Assembly: GCA_030692765.1 (NCBI GenBank)
Contig: JAUYUB010000018.1
Location: 85,241-149,240 of the forward strand
Reading direction: 5' to 3'
Origin: Sulfuricurvum sp.
GTDB taxonomy: Bacteria; Campylobacterota; Campylobacteria; Campylobacterales; Sulfurimonadaceae
Length of the DNA: 64,000 nucleotides
Shown: positions 33,410 to 43,060 of the stretch, piece after piece
Layout of the letters: the number at the start of each line of letters is the position of its first letter
Numbering within the stretch: the first letter of the stretch is position 1
Position numbers and translations under genes: made by a program
The notes under the pieces: model-generated
Seen by the model: only the letters and a program-made list of their open reading frames with translations
What the model was told of the DNA's origin: nothing
Database searches by the model: none

Positions 33410-34369
33410 ATGGACATCAGAAGACAAATAATATCAAGTATCACAAAAATAATAAAAGAAGATAAAAAAAATAATTTGTTCCTTCTTTATTATTCTGCCA
33501 TTGAGGCGATACTGATTATGTCTATTCCCTTGGCATCATCATTTATCATTAACAGCGTGCTTGCTCATGCTTCGATTTCTGTTTTAGCCCTTGGTACTAT
33601 CATCATTGTTATCTTTATTGTAACGGCATTGCTGCAAGTTGTTAAAGAATACATCATTGAAAAATTTGAGCAGAAGATTTTTGTAAGCACGGGGATTGAA
33701 ATTGCAAAAATGGCAACCCGTTTAAAAGGATCAAGTATTGATACAAAAGACACTATTGACAAATACATGAACTACTTTTTTGATATCAGTGCAATACAGA
33801 AATTTTTTCCGATTCTCTTGCTTGACGGAACAGGTTTGATTGTAAAAATTCTGGTAAGTCTGCTCTTGCTTCTGGCTTTTAATCCCTTATTTTTTGGGCT
33901 TGGATTGTTCTTTTTTATCTTCTATATCGTACTTTTGTTTCTTTTTGGGACCAATGGTATTACCAATGCAATCAAGCGTTCTGATGCAAAACACAATGCG
34001 ATTTATTACTTGCAAAACATTCCTTATAAAGAAGAAGCAAAAGAAAAAGTTTTGGAAGAATTTGATGGATATTTATCACGATTTGTTACCGCAAGGCAAA
34101 ATATGTTTTCTGTCGCAATCAGACAACTGAGTTTAACCTTTTTGATGGAAGGTCTTGTCATCAGCAGCTTTTTGATAGGGGGTGGTTATTTGGTCATCAA
34201 TGGTACGCTTCCTATCGGAGAGTTTGTTGCTGCAGAAATCATTGTTGTTTCCATAGCCTATGCCCTGAAGAGTTTTATAAAACAAATAGATTATATCTAT
34301 GACATGATAGAAGGTTTCTATAAAGTCGATAAGCTTTCAATCTCTTTATCGGAGATCAAAGATGTCTGA
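33410..34369 (+). CDS. ABC exporter transmembrane domain protein lacking an ATPase domain
   Basis: 319 residues with six hydrophobic helices at about 24-45, 55-77, 136-160, 160-180, 243-265 and 270-290, the layout of a type I ABC exporter membrane domain. The usual C-terminal ATP-binding cassette (Walker A, signature LSGGQ, Walker B) is absent: the protein stops where the linker would lead to it. The stop overlaps the HlyD start by 8 bases, so the gene looks complete and not truncated. Either an ATPase encoded elsewhere pairs with it or it works without ATP. A peptidase C39 domain is also absent. Confidence 0.8.
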   Translation: MDIRRQIISSITKIIKEDKKNNLFLLYYSAIEAILIMSIPLASSFIINSVLAHASISVLALGTIIIVIFIVTALLQVVKEYIIEKFEQKIFVSTGIEIAKMATRLKGSSIDTKDTIDKYMNYFFDISAIQKFFPILLLDGTGLIVKILVSLLLLLAFNPLFFGLGLFFFIFYIVLLFLFGTNGITNAIKRSDAKHNAIYYLQNIPYKEEAKEKVLEEFDGYLSRFVTARQNMFSVAIRQLSLTFLMEGLVISSFLIGGGYLVINGTLPIGEFVAAEIIVVSIAYALKSFIKQIDYIYDMIEGFYKVDKLSISLSEIKDV

Positions 34370-35639
34370 TCCTATCTTTCACTCATTGGAAAAAGTCCAT
34401 CTTAACCCTATTGTAAAAAAAATATGGCTATTTAGTTCCATTATTATTTCACTGCTGGTAATGGCTCTGTTTTTACCATGGCAACAGACAGTTCAGGGTG
34501 AAGGTGTGGTCGTCGCCTATGATCCGACCCAAAGAGATTACCCTGTTCTCGCAACGATGGATGGATTTATCAATGAGTTTTATGTCACTGAAAATCAATT
34601 CGTAAAAAAAGGGACCAAGCTGTTTATGATGGTCGATCTGGATAAAGAATACTTGAATAAACTAAAAATGATTGAAGGCAGTTCAAGAGATCAATACAAA
34701 AACTCTCAGATTCAAATCAATAATTTTAAAGATACAAAAAAGAATTTAGATGAATATCTCTCTGTAGGGCTCAATGTCTATGTGCAAAAATATGAACAGA
34801 CAAAGAATAAAATAGACAGTCTTAAGCTGAAAAAAATCTCCTTGGAAAAAAACCATGAAATAGAAAAATCAAACTTCGAAAGAACCAAGCTGTTACACGC
34901 AGACGGCATCGAATCAAAAAGAAACCTGGAAGTCAGAGAAAACAGCTACATTGAAGCGAACGTAGAGCTGAAAAAAATCAACATCGATATTGAAGTTGAA
35001 AAAAACAATCTGGATATTCTAAAAAATGAAAGAGATAAATTTTTAAAAGAGACAGAAAACAAAATCAAACTGCTGGATAATGACACACTGTCATCGAAGA
35101 ATACTTTGCACTCATTAGGCCAAAGCGTACAAACAAACTCGGCAAATGTATCCCGATACACAAGCGGTGAAGTCATCGCTGAAAAAGATGGATACGTTGT
35201 CAAAATATTTCAAAATGACAAACATAAATTGATCAAAATGTCTGAAAAAATCATGCACTTTTCACCCAAGGTAACGACTAAATCGGTATTGCTAAAAGTA
35301 TCAGATTTCAATATGCCTTTGATCAAAGAAGGTCTGCCTGTAAGAATCATGTTCTATGGCTGGCCTGCATTACAGATATCCGGCTGGCCAGAAATACGAT
35401 TTGGGACCTTTGGCGGTATTATAAAAAGAGTAGAACAAACTTCTCATGAAAAAGGGTTTTATTACGCACAAATCGTAGAAGATCCAAAAGAACCTTGGCC
35501 AAAAGAGAATGATTTGAGAATGGGAACACAGGCTACCGTATGGGTTAGATTAGAAACCGTCCCGATTTGGTACCAGATATGGAGATTGATGAATGCCATG
35601 CCGCCCAAGATGGTGACTCCGCTCATTGAGACAAAATAA
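34362..35639 (+). CDS. HlyD-family membrane fusion (periplasmic adaptor) protein
   Basis: 425 residues. One membrane anchor at about 22-41, then a lipoyl-like half-motif (GEGVVVAYDPTQ, DGFINEFYV), a coiled-coil hairpin at about 105-260 and the second lipoyl half (DGYVVKIFQND) with a beta barrel. Such adaptors join an inner-membrane pump to a TolC-type channel and are the middle piece of type I secretion systems. Strictly coupled to the ABC membrane-domain gene before it (8-base overlap) and to the TolC gene after (stop and start share a base). Confidence 0.9.
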   Translation: MSDPIFHSLEKVHLNPIVKKIWLFSSIIISLLVMALFLPWQQTVQGEGVVVAYDPTQRDYPVLATMDGFINEFYVTENQFVKKGTKLFMMVDLDKEYLNKLKMIEGSSRDQYKNSQIQINNFKDTKKNLDEYLSVGLNVYVQKYEQTKNKIDSLKLKKISLEKNHEIEKSNFERTKLLHADGIESKRNLEVRENSYIEANVELKKINIDIEVEKNNLDILKNERDKFLKETENKIKLLDNDTLSSKNTLHSLGQSVQTNSANVSRYTSGEVIAEKDGYVVKIFQNDKHKLIKMSEKIMHFSPKVTTKSVLLKVSDFNMPLIKEGLPVRIMFYGWPALQISGWPEIRFGTFGGIIKRVEQTSHEKGFYYAQIVEDPKEPWPKENDLRMGTQATVWVRLETVPIWYQIWRLMNAMPPKMVTPLIETK

Positions 35640-37000
35640 TGAAAGTCTTTTTCTTATGCCTTGGAGTGATGAGTATTTCTGTCCTCACGGCCACAGAACT
35701 GTTCACAAAAGATAAAATTGCCACCTACTTAACAGAAGAAAATCCTTTTGTATACTCAGCCGTAGGTAAAAAGTATATTTATAAAGAAAAAGAAAAGTAC
35801 TATCTCGGAGATTTTGACACAAAACTCTCCGCTGCCTATGATAAAAAAAATTACCCGAAAAGTGATGCAGAGTTTTTGGATATGACTCTTCAAAAGCCTC
35901 TCGAAAATGGTGTTGAATTCATAGCAGGTTACCGTGATGCCCAAGGAACACAAGAATACAACAATATCAAAACAAGCGAAGATGGAGAGATCCGTGCAGG
36001 AATCAAAGTTCCTCTTTTTTCTGTGATACACGATATCAGCACCCGTAAACTCAATCTAAATTCAGCTGCACTGGACAGTATAAAGTTCGATTTTGATGCT
36101 CAAGACAATCTAAGACTTTTGTATTTTAAAATTCTTTCTGATTACAATAAACTTCTCTATTCAAAAGCTATTTTGGAGCTGGAGAAAGAGCTTCTTCTAA
36201 CGGCGCAAAAGAGAGAAGAAATTATCAAACAAAAAGTCAAAGTGGGTGCATTGCCTGAGATTGCCTTATTAGAGGCTTCTCAACAAACAATCAATAGAAA
36301 ACAGAGATTGGTAACCGAAGAAAATGATTTCTCCAATATCTTGGAAAGTTTTTTACAATATTTAAACCTTACAAAAGAACTATTTGAACAACAGTATACG
36401 CTTCCCCAATTGGACGTCATACCGAAAGGTAAAGAAACATCTTGGAATCTTGAACGCTCGATTGAATCCGCAATGCAAAATAGACCTGACCTGAAAATGT
36501 TTGATTATGAAGTCAAAAAGATGAATGTGCATGACCAACACACCAAGCTGTTGAACTATCCCAATCTCAATGTATCCCTTTATGGAGTACACGATTTACA
36601 ATACGACAATGGTTTTAAAATCGCCTTGGACATGGACTTTCCCATAGAGAGAAGAAAATACGAGGGTAAACACGCAGAAATACGTAAAACCATCAAAAAC
36701 ATAGAAAATAATAAAGAAAAAGAAGTCATTAACATCAAGACAAACTTGACCAACATCATCAACTCTTTAGAAAAATTGGCGATAAATATCGCAAGTTCAA
36801 AAGATGAAGTAACACTGGTTAAAAAATTGGAAGAAGCCGAAAATAAAAAGTATGCATTAGGTCTTAGTGATCTGTTTATGGTGAACCAAAGAGAGCTTTA
36901 TACACTCGAAGTAAAGAAAAAGCTCTTAAAATACAATTTGGAATATTTACTTCTGGAACAAGAAGCCCATAAAGAAATAGGCGGAGCTTTTAATCTTTAA
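35639..37000 (+). CDS. TolC-family outer-membrane channel
   Basis: 453 residues with a signal peptide (about 1-18). Two coiled-coil helical repeats, each with the pattern of long heptad helices (LNLNSAALDSI..., EAENKKYALGLSDLFMVNQRELY) and beta-barrel strands between, match the OEP/TolC fold. The final EKL..YLLLEQEAHKEIGG end is typical. It forms the outer-membrane exit duct of the three-gene type-1-like system. Last gene; the short gap before the convergent gene at 37051 has no clear terminator. Confidence 0.88.
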   Translation: MKVFFLCLGVMSISVLTATELFTKDKIATYLTEENPFVYSAVGKKYIYKEKEKYYLGDFDTKLSAAYDKKNYPKSDAEFLDMTLQKPLENGVEFIAGYRDAQGTQEYNNIKTSEDGEIRAGIKVPLFSVIHDISTRKLNLNSAALDSIKFDFDAQDNLRLLYFKILSDYNKLLYSKAILELEKELLLTAQKREEIIKQKVKVGALPEIALLEASQQTINRKQRLVTEENDFSNILESFLQYLNLTKELFEQQYTLPQLDVIPKGKETSWNLERSIESAMQNRPDLKMFDYEVKKMNVHDQHTKLLNYPNLNVSLYGVHDLQYDNGFKIALDMDFPIERRKYEGKHAEIRKTIKNIENNKEKEVINIKTNLTNIINSLEKLAINIASSKDEVTLVKKLEEAENKKYALGLSDLFMVNQRELYTLEVKKKLLKYNLEYLLLEQEAHKEIGGAFNL

Positions 37001-37050
37001 GACAAACCGTGTGCATACTCAGTTAATGAGTTTGTAGATGGAAGAATTGG

Positions 37051-37602
37051 TCATGCTTTTATCAAATCTTCACGAAGTTTAGCCAGTTCTTCACGGTAGC
37101 GCTTGCCATCTCCATAGGGTACAAATTTACTGTAATGTGCATGGTGATTGAGAAGTTTGCGCGCATGGCGTATCGGACACCAAAACTGCTCTGTCCGTCC
37201 CACTATTTCCATCGTATAGTTTAAAAGACCGGTAAAGTAGGAACAGTAAAAGCAGTTTATCTTTTCAATGATGTTGAGAAAATCCAAACTCGCACGGTCA
37301 AAGACGAAATAGTCTTTACGGCTTACTGGAGCGATTTTATTGACCCGAAAATTTACGCTTTGATAAATTAATAAAAAAATCTCCAAAATAAATGCAGGGA
37401 TAATACCCGCATAGATAATAGGAGCCGTAAGATAATGGAGAATCGGAGTGTGCCAAAGGTAGTGAAGCAGACCCTCTTTGAACTTTTTTTGTGCAGCAAG
37501 TAAATCGGCAGAAAGCTTTTCTTCTTCTTGTTCGAGTTCTTTTTTTAAGCTCTCTTCTAGAACACGGATGGCGTCAAATATCTCGTCTATTTTTGTAGTC
37601 AT
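37051..37602 (-). CDS. Conserved unknown protein with Cys pairs
   Basis: 183 residues. A coiled-coil start (about 10-45, Glu/Lys-rich) precedes one hydrophobic segment (about 52-85, possibly two helices). Two Cys-containing motifs follow: CFYC near residue 122 and FWCPIRHARK near 145. I do not recognise the family. It lies 58 bases after amrS on the same strand, so it may belong to the AmmeMemoRadiSam operon. The cysteines could bind metal or a cluster (inference). Confidence 0.6.
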   Translation of the reverse strand: MTTKIDEIFDAIRVLEESLKKELEQEEEKLSADLLAAQKKFKEGLLHYLWHTPILHYLTAPIIYAGIIPAFILEIFLLIYQSVNFRVNKIAPVSRKDYFVFDRASLDFLNIIEKINCFYCSYFTGLLNYTMEIVGRTEQFWCPIRHARKLLNHHAHYSKFVPYGDGKRYREELAKLREDLIKA

Positions 37603-37660
37603 GTAGTTTCTCAGTGTGTAGGATGTACTATGGTATCGAGCTAACCTTTATATTGCTAAT

Positions 37661-38686
37661 TTACTGCCATACTCCTGCAAGCGTATAGCCACATGAACGG
37701 CAACTGTTTTTATTGACCAAATGGTTTGTCACGTATTGCCCGATATGGCCGTGCCGATCGATTACCAGTGCCTGACATTTGGGACAATAGGTAGACTCTC
37801 TCGCTTCATCATCGATATTTCCGACATAGACATAGTGCAATCCAACCTCTTTGCCTATGTCGTAGGCACGACGTAGCGTCTCGGGAGGGGTTCTGTGAAC
37901 ATCCAGCATTTTGTACATAGGATGAAAAGCGCTGATATGCCAGGGAATAGTTGGATCAAGATCGGCTTGAAACTGCGCGATCGCTCTGATCTCTTCATCC
38001 GAATCATTGTATCCGGGGATAAGCAGTGTGGTTGTCTCTATCCATATCCCTTTTTTATGGGCGTATTCGATCGTATCCAGCACTGGCTTGAGCGATCCGC
38101 CGCAGATATCTTTGTAAAAGGATTGACTGAATCCTTTGATATCGATGTTCATCCCGTCCAAATACGGAGCGATGGTATCAATGGCTTTGTGTGTCTCATA
38201 GCCGCTTGTGACATAGATATTTTTTAATCCCGCTTCGTGAGCGAGTTTGGCCGTATCATAAGTGTATTCGAAGAAAACAACGGGTTCATTGTAGGTGTAC
38301 GCAATGCTTTGGCACCCGTATTCAAGTGCCTTTGATACTGCATGCTGCGGCGAAAGAGGGTGTCCTACTATTTTATGAGCATGCTCTTTGGGATATTGGG
38401 AAATATCGGCATTTTGGCAGAACTTGCAGCTAAAATTGCATCCCACTGTCCCAAACGAGAAAACTTTTGACCCCGGTAAAAAATGAAACATCGGCTTTTT
38501 CTCGACGGGGTCAACATTCACCGCCGCGGCAAGTCCGTAGGTCAGTAAAAGCAATTCCCCATTATCAACTTTGCGTATACCGCAAATACCGTACTCACCC
38601 TCATGAAGCTTGCAATGCTGATTGCACGCTTCACATGCGATCCTGCCATCGTCGAGTTTTGTAGATAACCACGCAATTGAGGACAT
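37661..38686 (-). CDS. amrS: AmmeMemoRadiSam system radical SAM enzyme
   Basis: 341 residues. The radical SAM cluster motif CNFSCKFC (C-X3-C-X2-C) is near residue 83. The N-terminal CEACNQHC ... CGIRKV cysteines and the C-terminal CPKCQALV ... SCRSCG cysteines are typical of this branch (PflA-related). It would cleave SAM reductively; the substrate is not established. It has a strong CAAGGAG ribosome binding site and starts 16 bases after the Memo gene, so the two form an operon. Confidence 0.93.
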   Translation of the reverse strand: MSSIAWLSTKLDDGRIACEACNQHCKLHEGEYGICGIRKVDNGELLLLTYGLAAAVNVDPVEKKPMFHFLPGSKVFSFGTVGCNFSCKFCQNADISQYPKEHAHKIVGHPLSPQHAVSKALEYGCQSIAYTYNEPVVFFEYTYDTAKLAHEAGLKNIYVTSGYETHKAIDTIAPYLDGMNIDIKGFSQSFYKDICGGSLKPVLDTIEYAHKKGIWIETTTLLIPGYNDSDEEIRAIAQFQADLDPTIPWHISAFHPMYKMLDVHRTPPETLRRAYDIGKEVGLHYVYVGNIDDEARESTYCPKCQALVIDRHGHIGQYVTNHLVNKNSCRSCGYTLAGVWQ

Positions 38687-38702
38687 AATGACTCCTTGTA
38701 AC

Positions 38703-39503
38703 TTAGTAAAAAAGTGCGCTCATATACCCCACAACGCGTGACGTATCACCGCTGCTATCAGCGCTAGTGCGATAATCTAAAACGGTACTTTTGAGACCTT
38801 TATTTTTGGCTACGTTAAGCATCGCTTTGACCCCAATCATCCCGCATGCCTCACATCCCTGATTCAATGTATCGATGTTTTCATCGCGAACGGCTTCCAA
38901 GCAGATTGAATCGAGCTGCTTGGCTTCTTTAAGTGAATAATAGTGGCTTAAATCGGTACTGATAACGACGGCGGTATCTGGCAGAGTCAACGCGTATGCG
39001 ATGATGGGTTCTAGCGCCGATGGTTGCGCATACGCATAGACCAGTTCGACGACTTGTGTATGGGGGAGATAGTGTTTGATAAAGGGCATCTGCACTTCGG
39101 TACTGTGTTCGTGATGGGCTTGAGAAAAATAGGGCATTGAGAAACGGTGTTTTAGATCATTAACTAATGATGTGTTGATTCCCAAATCACCCAATGGTGT
39201 CTGATAGTCTTGATTATCGGCGATGCTTACTCCCTCAAAACCGACACGGTGGGAGGGACCAATGACGATAACGGTTTTGGGAATCGATTTGGCAAGTATA
39301 CGAAAAGCGATGTTTGCCGTAAATCCTGAATAAACCCATCCTGCATGAGGGACGATCACGGCATTGCCGGACATCGTATCAAGGCTTTTGAGCACATCGG
39401 GCTGGGATTCTAAAATAGTGTTGAAATGTTCGATCATGCTTTTGATATCATCTGAATGGTCTGGGTAAAAACTCCCGGCAACGCTCATGATTCGAGTATC
39501 CAT
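38703..39503 (-). CDS. amrB: AmmeMemoRadiSam system protein B (Memo family)
   Basis: 266 residues. The Memo fold (related to extradiol dioxygenases) is shown by PHAGWVYSGFTA, GPSHRVGFEGV, the HHEHSTEVQMPF metal-type segment, and STDLSHY. A CEACGMIG segment near the end has two Cys. The human homologue MEMO1 binds iron/copper; the bacterial function is not known. A GGAGGAG ribosome binding site precedes the ATG. First gene of amrB-amrS(-unknown). Confidence 0.94.
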   Translation of the reverse strand: MDTRIMSVAGSFYPDHSDDIKSMIEHFNTILESQPDVLKSLDTMSGNAVIVPHAGWVYSGFTANIAFRILAKSIPKTVIVIGPSHRVGFEGVSIADNQDYQTPLGDLGINTSLVNDLKHRFSMPYFSQAHHEHSTEVQMPFIKHYLPHTQVVELVYAYAQPSALEPIIAYALTLPDTAVVISTDLSHYYSLKEAKQLDSICLEAVRDENIDTLNQGCEACGMIGVKAMLNVAKNKGLKSTVLDYRTSADSSGDTSRVVGYMSALFY

Positions 39504-39636
39504 TGTCTCCTCCTAATGTAACTATTATGATAATTTTTTTTGATGGTCATTTTTGATTGTATGAAAATAGACTTTTTTTTAAGCTTAAATAATTGATAAT
39601 AATCAACAATTAATAATTAATAGTGAGAATTTTTTA

Positions 39637-42327
39637 ATGAAAAGAATAATCTTACCGTCAGCTGGCCTTAAAACAGCTGTTTTATTGCCTCTTACTATAG
39701 TTTTAATAACGCTGATCTCACTGTTTGTATATGGATACAGTCATCAGGAAAAAATATACACTCAAAAATATATTGACAAAGAGTTATTGGTAGCGAAGCG
39801 TGCCATGGATTCTGGCCTGATCGCAGATGCAGATAAACTTTCAGCCGCATTGACAATTATCACCGCTGACCCTGGTTTAAAACGGGCGATGATTGCGGGT
39901 GACAGAGAGGCTTTACTGGAGCAATCCAACCGATATTTTAAAACCCTTCGTGAGAAAAACGATATCACCCATTTCTATTTTCATCTGCCAAATCGGGTCA
40001 ATTTTTTACGTGTACATAATTCCCAACGCCACAGTGATAAAATTGATCGCTATTCCCTATTGCAAGCACAGAGCACACAAAAACCTTCATCTGCTACAGA
40101 AATAGGCCCGATGGGTCTTTTTACCCTACGAGTTGTTTTTCCATGGTACGAGAATGGAACCCTCATCGGTTACGTAGAGATGGGGCAAGAGATTGAACAT
40201 CTTTATACGCATATTAAAGAAATTGCTAATGTTGATCTGCATGTCATTATCAATAAGAAGGTCCTTTCAAAAGGAAACTTTGAATCCGGAATGAAGCTGA
40301 TGGATCGTACAGCACAATGGAATGATCTGCCACATTCTGTCGTGATATTTACGACTTTGCCTGAGCAAAGACACACACTTATCAAGCAAATTTCAAAATG
40401 TAACCCTCTAGAACAAGGTACTATGAACGTTACGGTGGATGACAATATTTACCATGTCTCCTCATTGCTGCTGAGTGATTCTAATCCGGTCAATGATGGT
40501 ACTATTGGCTGCATCTTCTTTGTCCATGATGTGACTGCTTTAGAGCAAAAAAATATTTACCGTCTCTTTCTTGCAATCGGAGTAGGAGCTGTTTTTGGTG
40601 GATTACTCATTTTGTTTTTCTATTTTTTATTCTATCGTGTAGAAATAAAGCTTCGAAAAGCGACCGAACGGTTTTATCTCCATTTTGAACAAAATCCCCT
40701 CGCTGTTATTGAATGGGATACGAATTTTAAGGTACTAGAGTGGAATCCTGCCGCAGAAAAACTCTTCGGTTATACGAAGGAAGAGGCCATTGGCAATAGC
40801 GCAGAAAAATTGATATTGGCAGAAAAGGACACAGGACATGTATCGGAAATATGGCAAGCACTTTTATCGGGGAACGGAGGCTACCGAAGTACCAATGAAA
40901 ACATAACCAAAGAGAAAAATACAATTATTTGTGAATGGTACAATACCCCGCTTATGAATGAAAAAGGTGAAATAATAGGGGTTGCTTCCATGGTAGAAGA
41001 CTTAACCCAACAAAAACGTTCAGAGGAAAAAATTGCTCATTTGGGATACTATGATCTACTGACGGAATTGCCAAATCGTTTACTCTTCAAAGACCGACTT
41101 GAAGATAACTGCCGTAAAGCACACAGATATAATTACTTAGTTGGCATCTTGTATATTAATATCGACCATCTAAAAAATATCAATGACACATTAGGGCATA
41201 CGATAGGGGATTTAGTAATCAAATCTGTTGCTTTAAGAATAAAAGAAGCGATTAGGGAGAGCGATACACTCTCGCGATTTGGCGGTGATGAGTTTACGAT
41301 ACTCATCTCTGAATTAAAAGATTTGCATAATCTTGAACGGATAATATCCACCATATTTGAGATGATTAAAGAACCTATACAAATTCATGATCAAGAACTT
41401 TTTATTACCTTAAGTATCGGATCAAGTATCTATCCATTAGATGATATCAGCCCAGAAAACCTCATTAGAAATGCCGATACAGCAATGAACCTGGCAAAAA
41501 CAATGGGGCGAAATCAGTATCAGCAATACAAGAAGGAATTAACAGATCAGGCTACTAAGGTTTTATCGTTACAAAATGGCCTAAGAAATGCCATTAAGAA
41601 TGAAGAATTCGTGCTGTATTATCAACCGCAGATGAACTTAAAAACCGGCATGATCATTGGTGCAGAAGCATTGGTTCGATGGAAGCATCCGGAAGATGGG
41701 CTAAGGTCTCCACTTGAATTTATACCTATAGCGGAAGAATCAGGGCTGATTGTCCCTATGGGAGAGTGGATACTTCGTACTGCCTGCAAACAGGCTAAAG
41801 AGTGGCACGAACAGGGCATGTCTGATTTTACTATAGCAGTGAATCTTTCAGCCCGCCAGTTTAGGGAGGATGGATTTGCAAAAATGGTTCTCAAAATTAT
41901 ACAAGAGAGTCAAGTGGAGACAAGCTTCATCGAACTTGAACTTACCGAAAGCATCTTGGCAGAAAACACAGTTGTCGTGCTCGAAACTTTAAATATTTTC
42001 AAACAAGAAGGTATCAAAATTTCGCTGGATGATTTTGGAACGGGCTACTCTTCTTTGAGCTATCTAAAACTTTTTCCTATTGACAAACTGAAAATTGATC
42101 AGTCTTTTGTACGTGATGCGCTTGTTGATAAAAGTGATGCCAGCCTTGTCAGGACGATTATTGCGATGGGAAAAGCGCTGGAACTGACAACCATTGCTGA
42201 AGGTGTTGAAACAAAGGAACAGATGGATTTCTTACGCATGGAAGAATGTGATGAAATACAAGGATATTTCTTGGCAAAACCGTTACCTGCTGATGAGTTT
42301 ATACATTTTTTGAGAAATAGGGATTAG
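39637..42327 (+). CDS. Membrane c-di-GMP enzyme: dCache-PAS-GGDEF-EAL
   Basis: 896 residues. A membrane helix (11-30), a periplasmic dCache_3-like sensor (about 32-305), a second helix (308-331), a PAS domain (340-455), GGDEF (about 465-625) and EAL (about 640-890). The GGDEF site reads GGDEF with an intact RESD inhibitory (RxxD) site five residues before; the EAL site reads EALVRW with DDFGTGYSS and EGVET. Both halves therefore look active; which dominates cannot be told. It would convert a periplasmic signal to c-di-GMP changes. It lies between the Memo and AMMECR1 genes; spacing suggests its own unit. Confidence 0.93.
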   Translation: MKRIILPSAGLKTAVLLPLTIVLITLISLFVYGYSHQEKIYTQKYIDKELLVAKRAMDSGLIADADKLSAALTIITADPGLKRAMIAGDREALLEQSNRYFKTLREKNDITHFYFHLPNRVNFLRVHNSQRHSDKIDRYSLLQAQSTQKPSSATEIGPMGLFTLRVVFPWYENGTLIGYVEMGQEIEHLYTHIKEIANVDLHVIINKKVLSKGNFESGMKLMDRTAQWNDLPHSVVIFTTLPEQRHTLIKQISKCNPLEQGTMNVTVDDNIYHVSSLLLSDSNPVNDGTIGCIFFVHDVTALEQKNIYRLFLAIGVGAVFGGLLILFFYFLFYRVEIKLRKATERFYLHFEQNPLAVIEWDTNFKVLEWNPAAEKLFGYTKEEAIGNSAEKLILAEKDTGHVSEIWQALLSGNGGYRSTNENITKEKNTIICEWYNTPLMNEKGEIIGVASMVEDLTQQKRSEEKIAHLGYYDLLTELPNRLLFKDRLEDNCRKAHRYNYLVGILYINIDHLKNINDTLGHTIGDLVIKSVALRIKEAIRESDTLSRFGGDEFTILISELKDLHNLERIISTIFEMIKEPIQIHDQELFITLSIGSSIYPLDDISPENLIRNADTAMNLAKTMGRNQYQQYKKELTDQATKVLSLQNGLRNAIKNEEFVLYYQPQMNLKTGMIIGAEALVRWKHPEDGLRSPLEFIPIAEESGLIVPMGEWILRTACKQAKEWHEQGMSDFTIAVNLSARQFREDGFAKMVLKIIQESQVETSFIELELTESILAENTVVVLETLNIFKQEGIKISLDDFGTGYSSLSYLKLFPIDKLKIDQSFVRDALVDKSDASLVRTIIAMGKALELTTIAEGVETKEQMDFLRMEECDEIQGYFLAKPLPADEFIHFLRNRD

Positions 42328-42420
42328 TGAAACTGGATGTTATTAAAATCTTATTTCACTGTACTAGGCTAATGCATAATATATTATCATACATCAATAC
42401 TATCTCATAAAAGGAAGTTT

Positions 42421-42969
42421 ATGATGACCGATTTACCCTATATCAGCATTGTCAGAGAAGCAATAGGCTCTAAATTTTATGGGTCTGTGATTAATAAATA
42501 TGCTTATATCAATCAGTATCCCCTATTGGGAGTTAGTAAAGCAACCTTTGTGACACTGACGTTGCAGGGACAATTGCGTGGATGTATAGGTTCACTGATC
42601 GCATATCGCCCGCTGATCGATGATTTGATTGCCAATGCACAATCAGCCGCCTTTCATGACCCACGTTTTTTGCCACTGACGCCTGATGAGTTTCAACATG
42701 TAGCCATCGAAGTGTCACTGCTAAGCGAGCCACTTTTACTGGAATATACCGATACCGCGGATCTAAAATCAAAAATACGGGTCAATGAGGACGGAGTCAT
42801 TTTAAGGCATGGCAATCATCAAGCCACGTTCTTGCCTCAGGTATGGGAAGAACTTAATGATTTTGAGAGTTTTTTTGCCCATTTGGGGATGAAAGCAGGG
42901 CTTGGCAGTGATCCATTGGCGTATCATCCAGAAATCTATACGTATCACGTTGAAAAAATAAAGGAATAA
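42421..42969 (+). CDS. amrA: AmmeMemoRadiSam system protein A (AMMECR1 domain)
   Basis: 182 residues. The AMMECR1 signature LRGCIGSL is near residue 55, within the usual compact alpha/beta domain. The bacterial protein and its human homologue have no settled function; it co-occurs with the Memo and radical SAM genes, which define the system. Here it is 94 bases after the GGDEF-EAL gene on the same strand, with an AAGGAAG ribosome binding site. The double ATG (42421, 42424) leaves the first residue open. Confidence 0.93.
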   Translation: MMTDLPYISIVREAIGSKFYGSVINKYAYINQYPLLGVSKATFVTLTLQGQLRGCIGSLIAYRPLIDDLIANAQSAAFHDPRFLPLTPDEFQHVAIEVSLLSEPLLLEYTDTADLKSKIRVNEDGVILRHGNHQATFLPQVWEELNDFESFFAHLGMKAGLGSDPLAYHPEIYTYHVEKIKE

Positions 42970-42977
42970 ACTCAGAC

Positions 42978-43017
42978 TATAATGATAAGATTATAATAAT
43001 TATACAAAAAATATAAT
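42978..43017 (+). promoter_or_regulatory. Three TATAAT boxes upstream of a small unknown gene
   Basis: TATAAT occurs at 42978-42983, 42992-42997 and 43012-43017 in an AT-rich 91-base gap. One or more could serve as -10 boxes for the gene at 43061; which is used cannot be told. Confidence 0.35.
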
Positions 43018-43060
43018 TATTAGTGAATTTTCATTTATTTTAAAACAAAGAAAAATATTA

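Noticed and set aside
33410..34369. ABC gene truncated by a frameshift
   Set aside because: The stop is coupled by overlap to hlyD and no ATPase-like frame follows, so a natural stand-alone membrane domain is more likely, though not certain.
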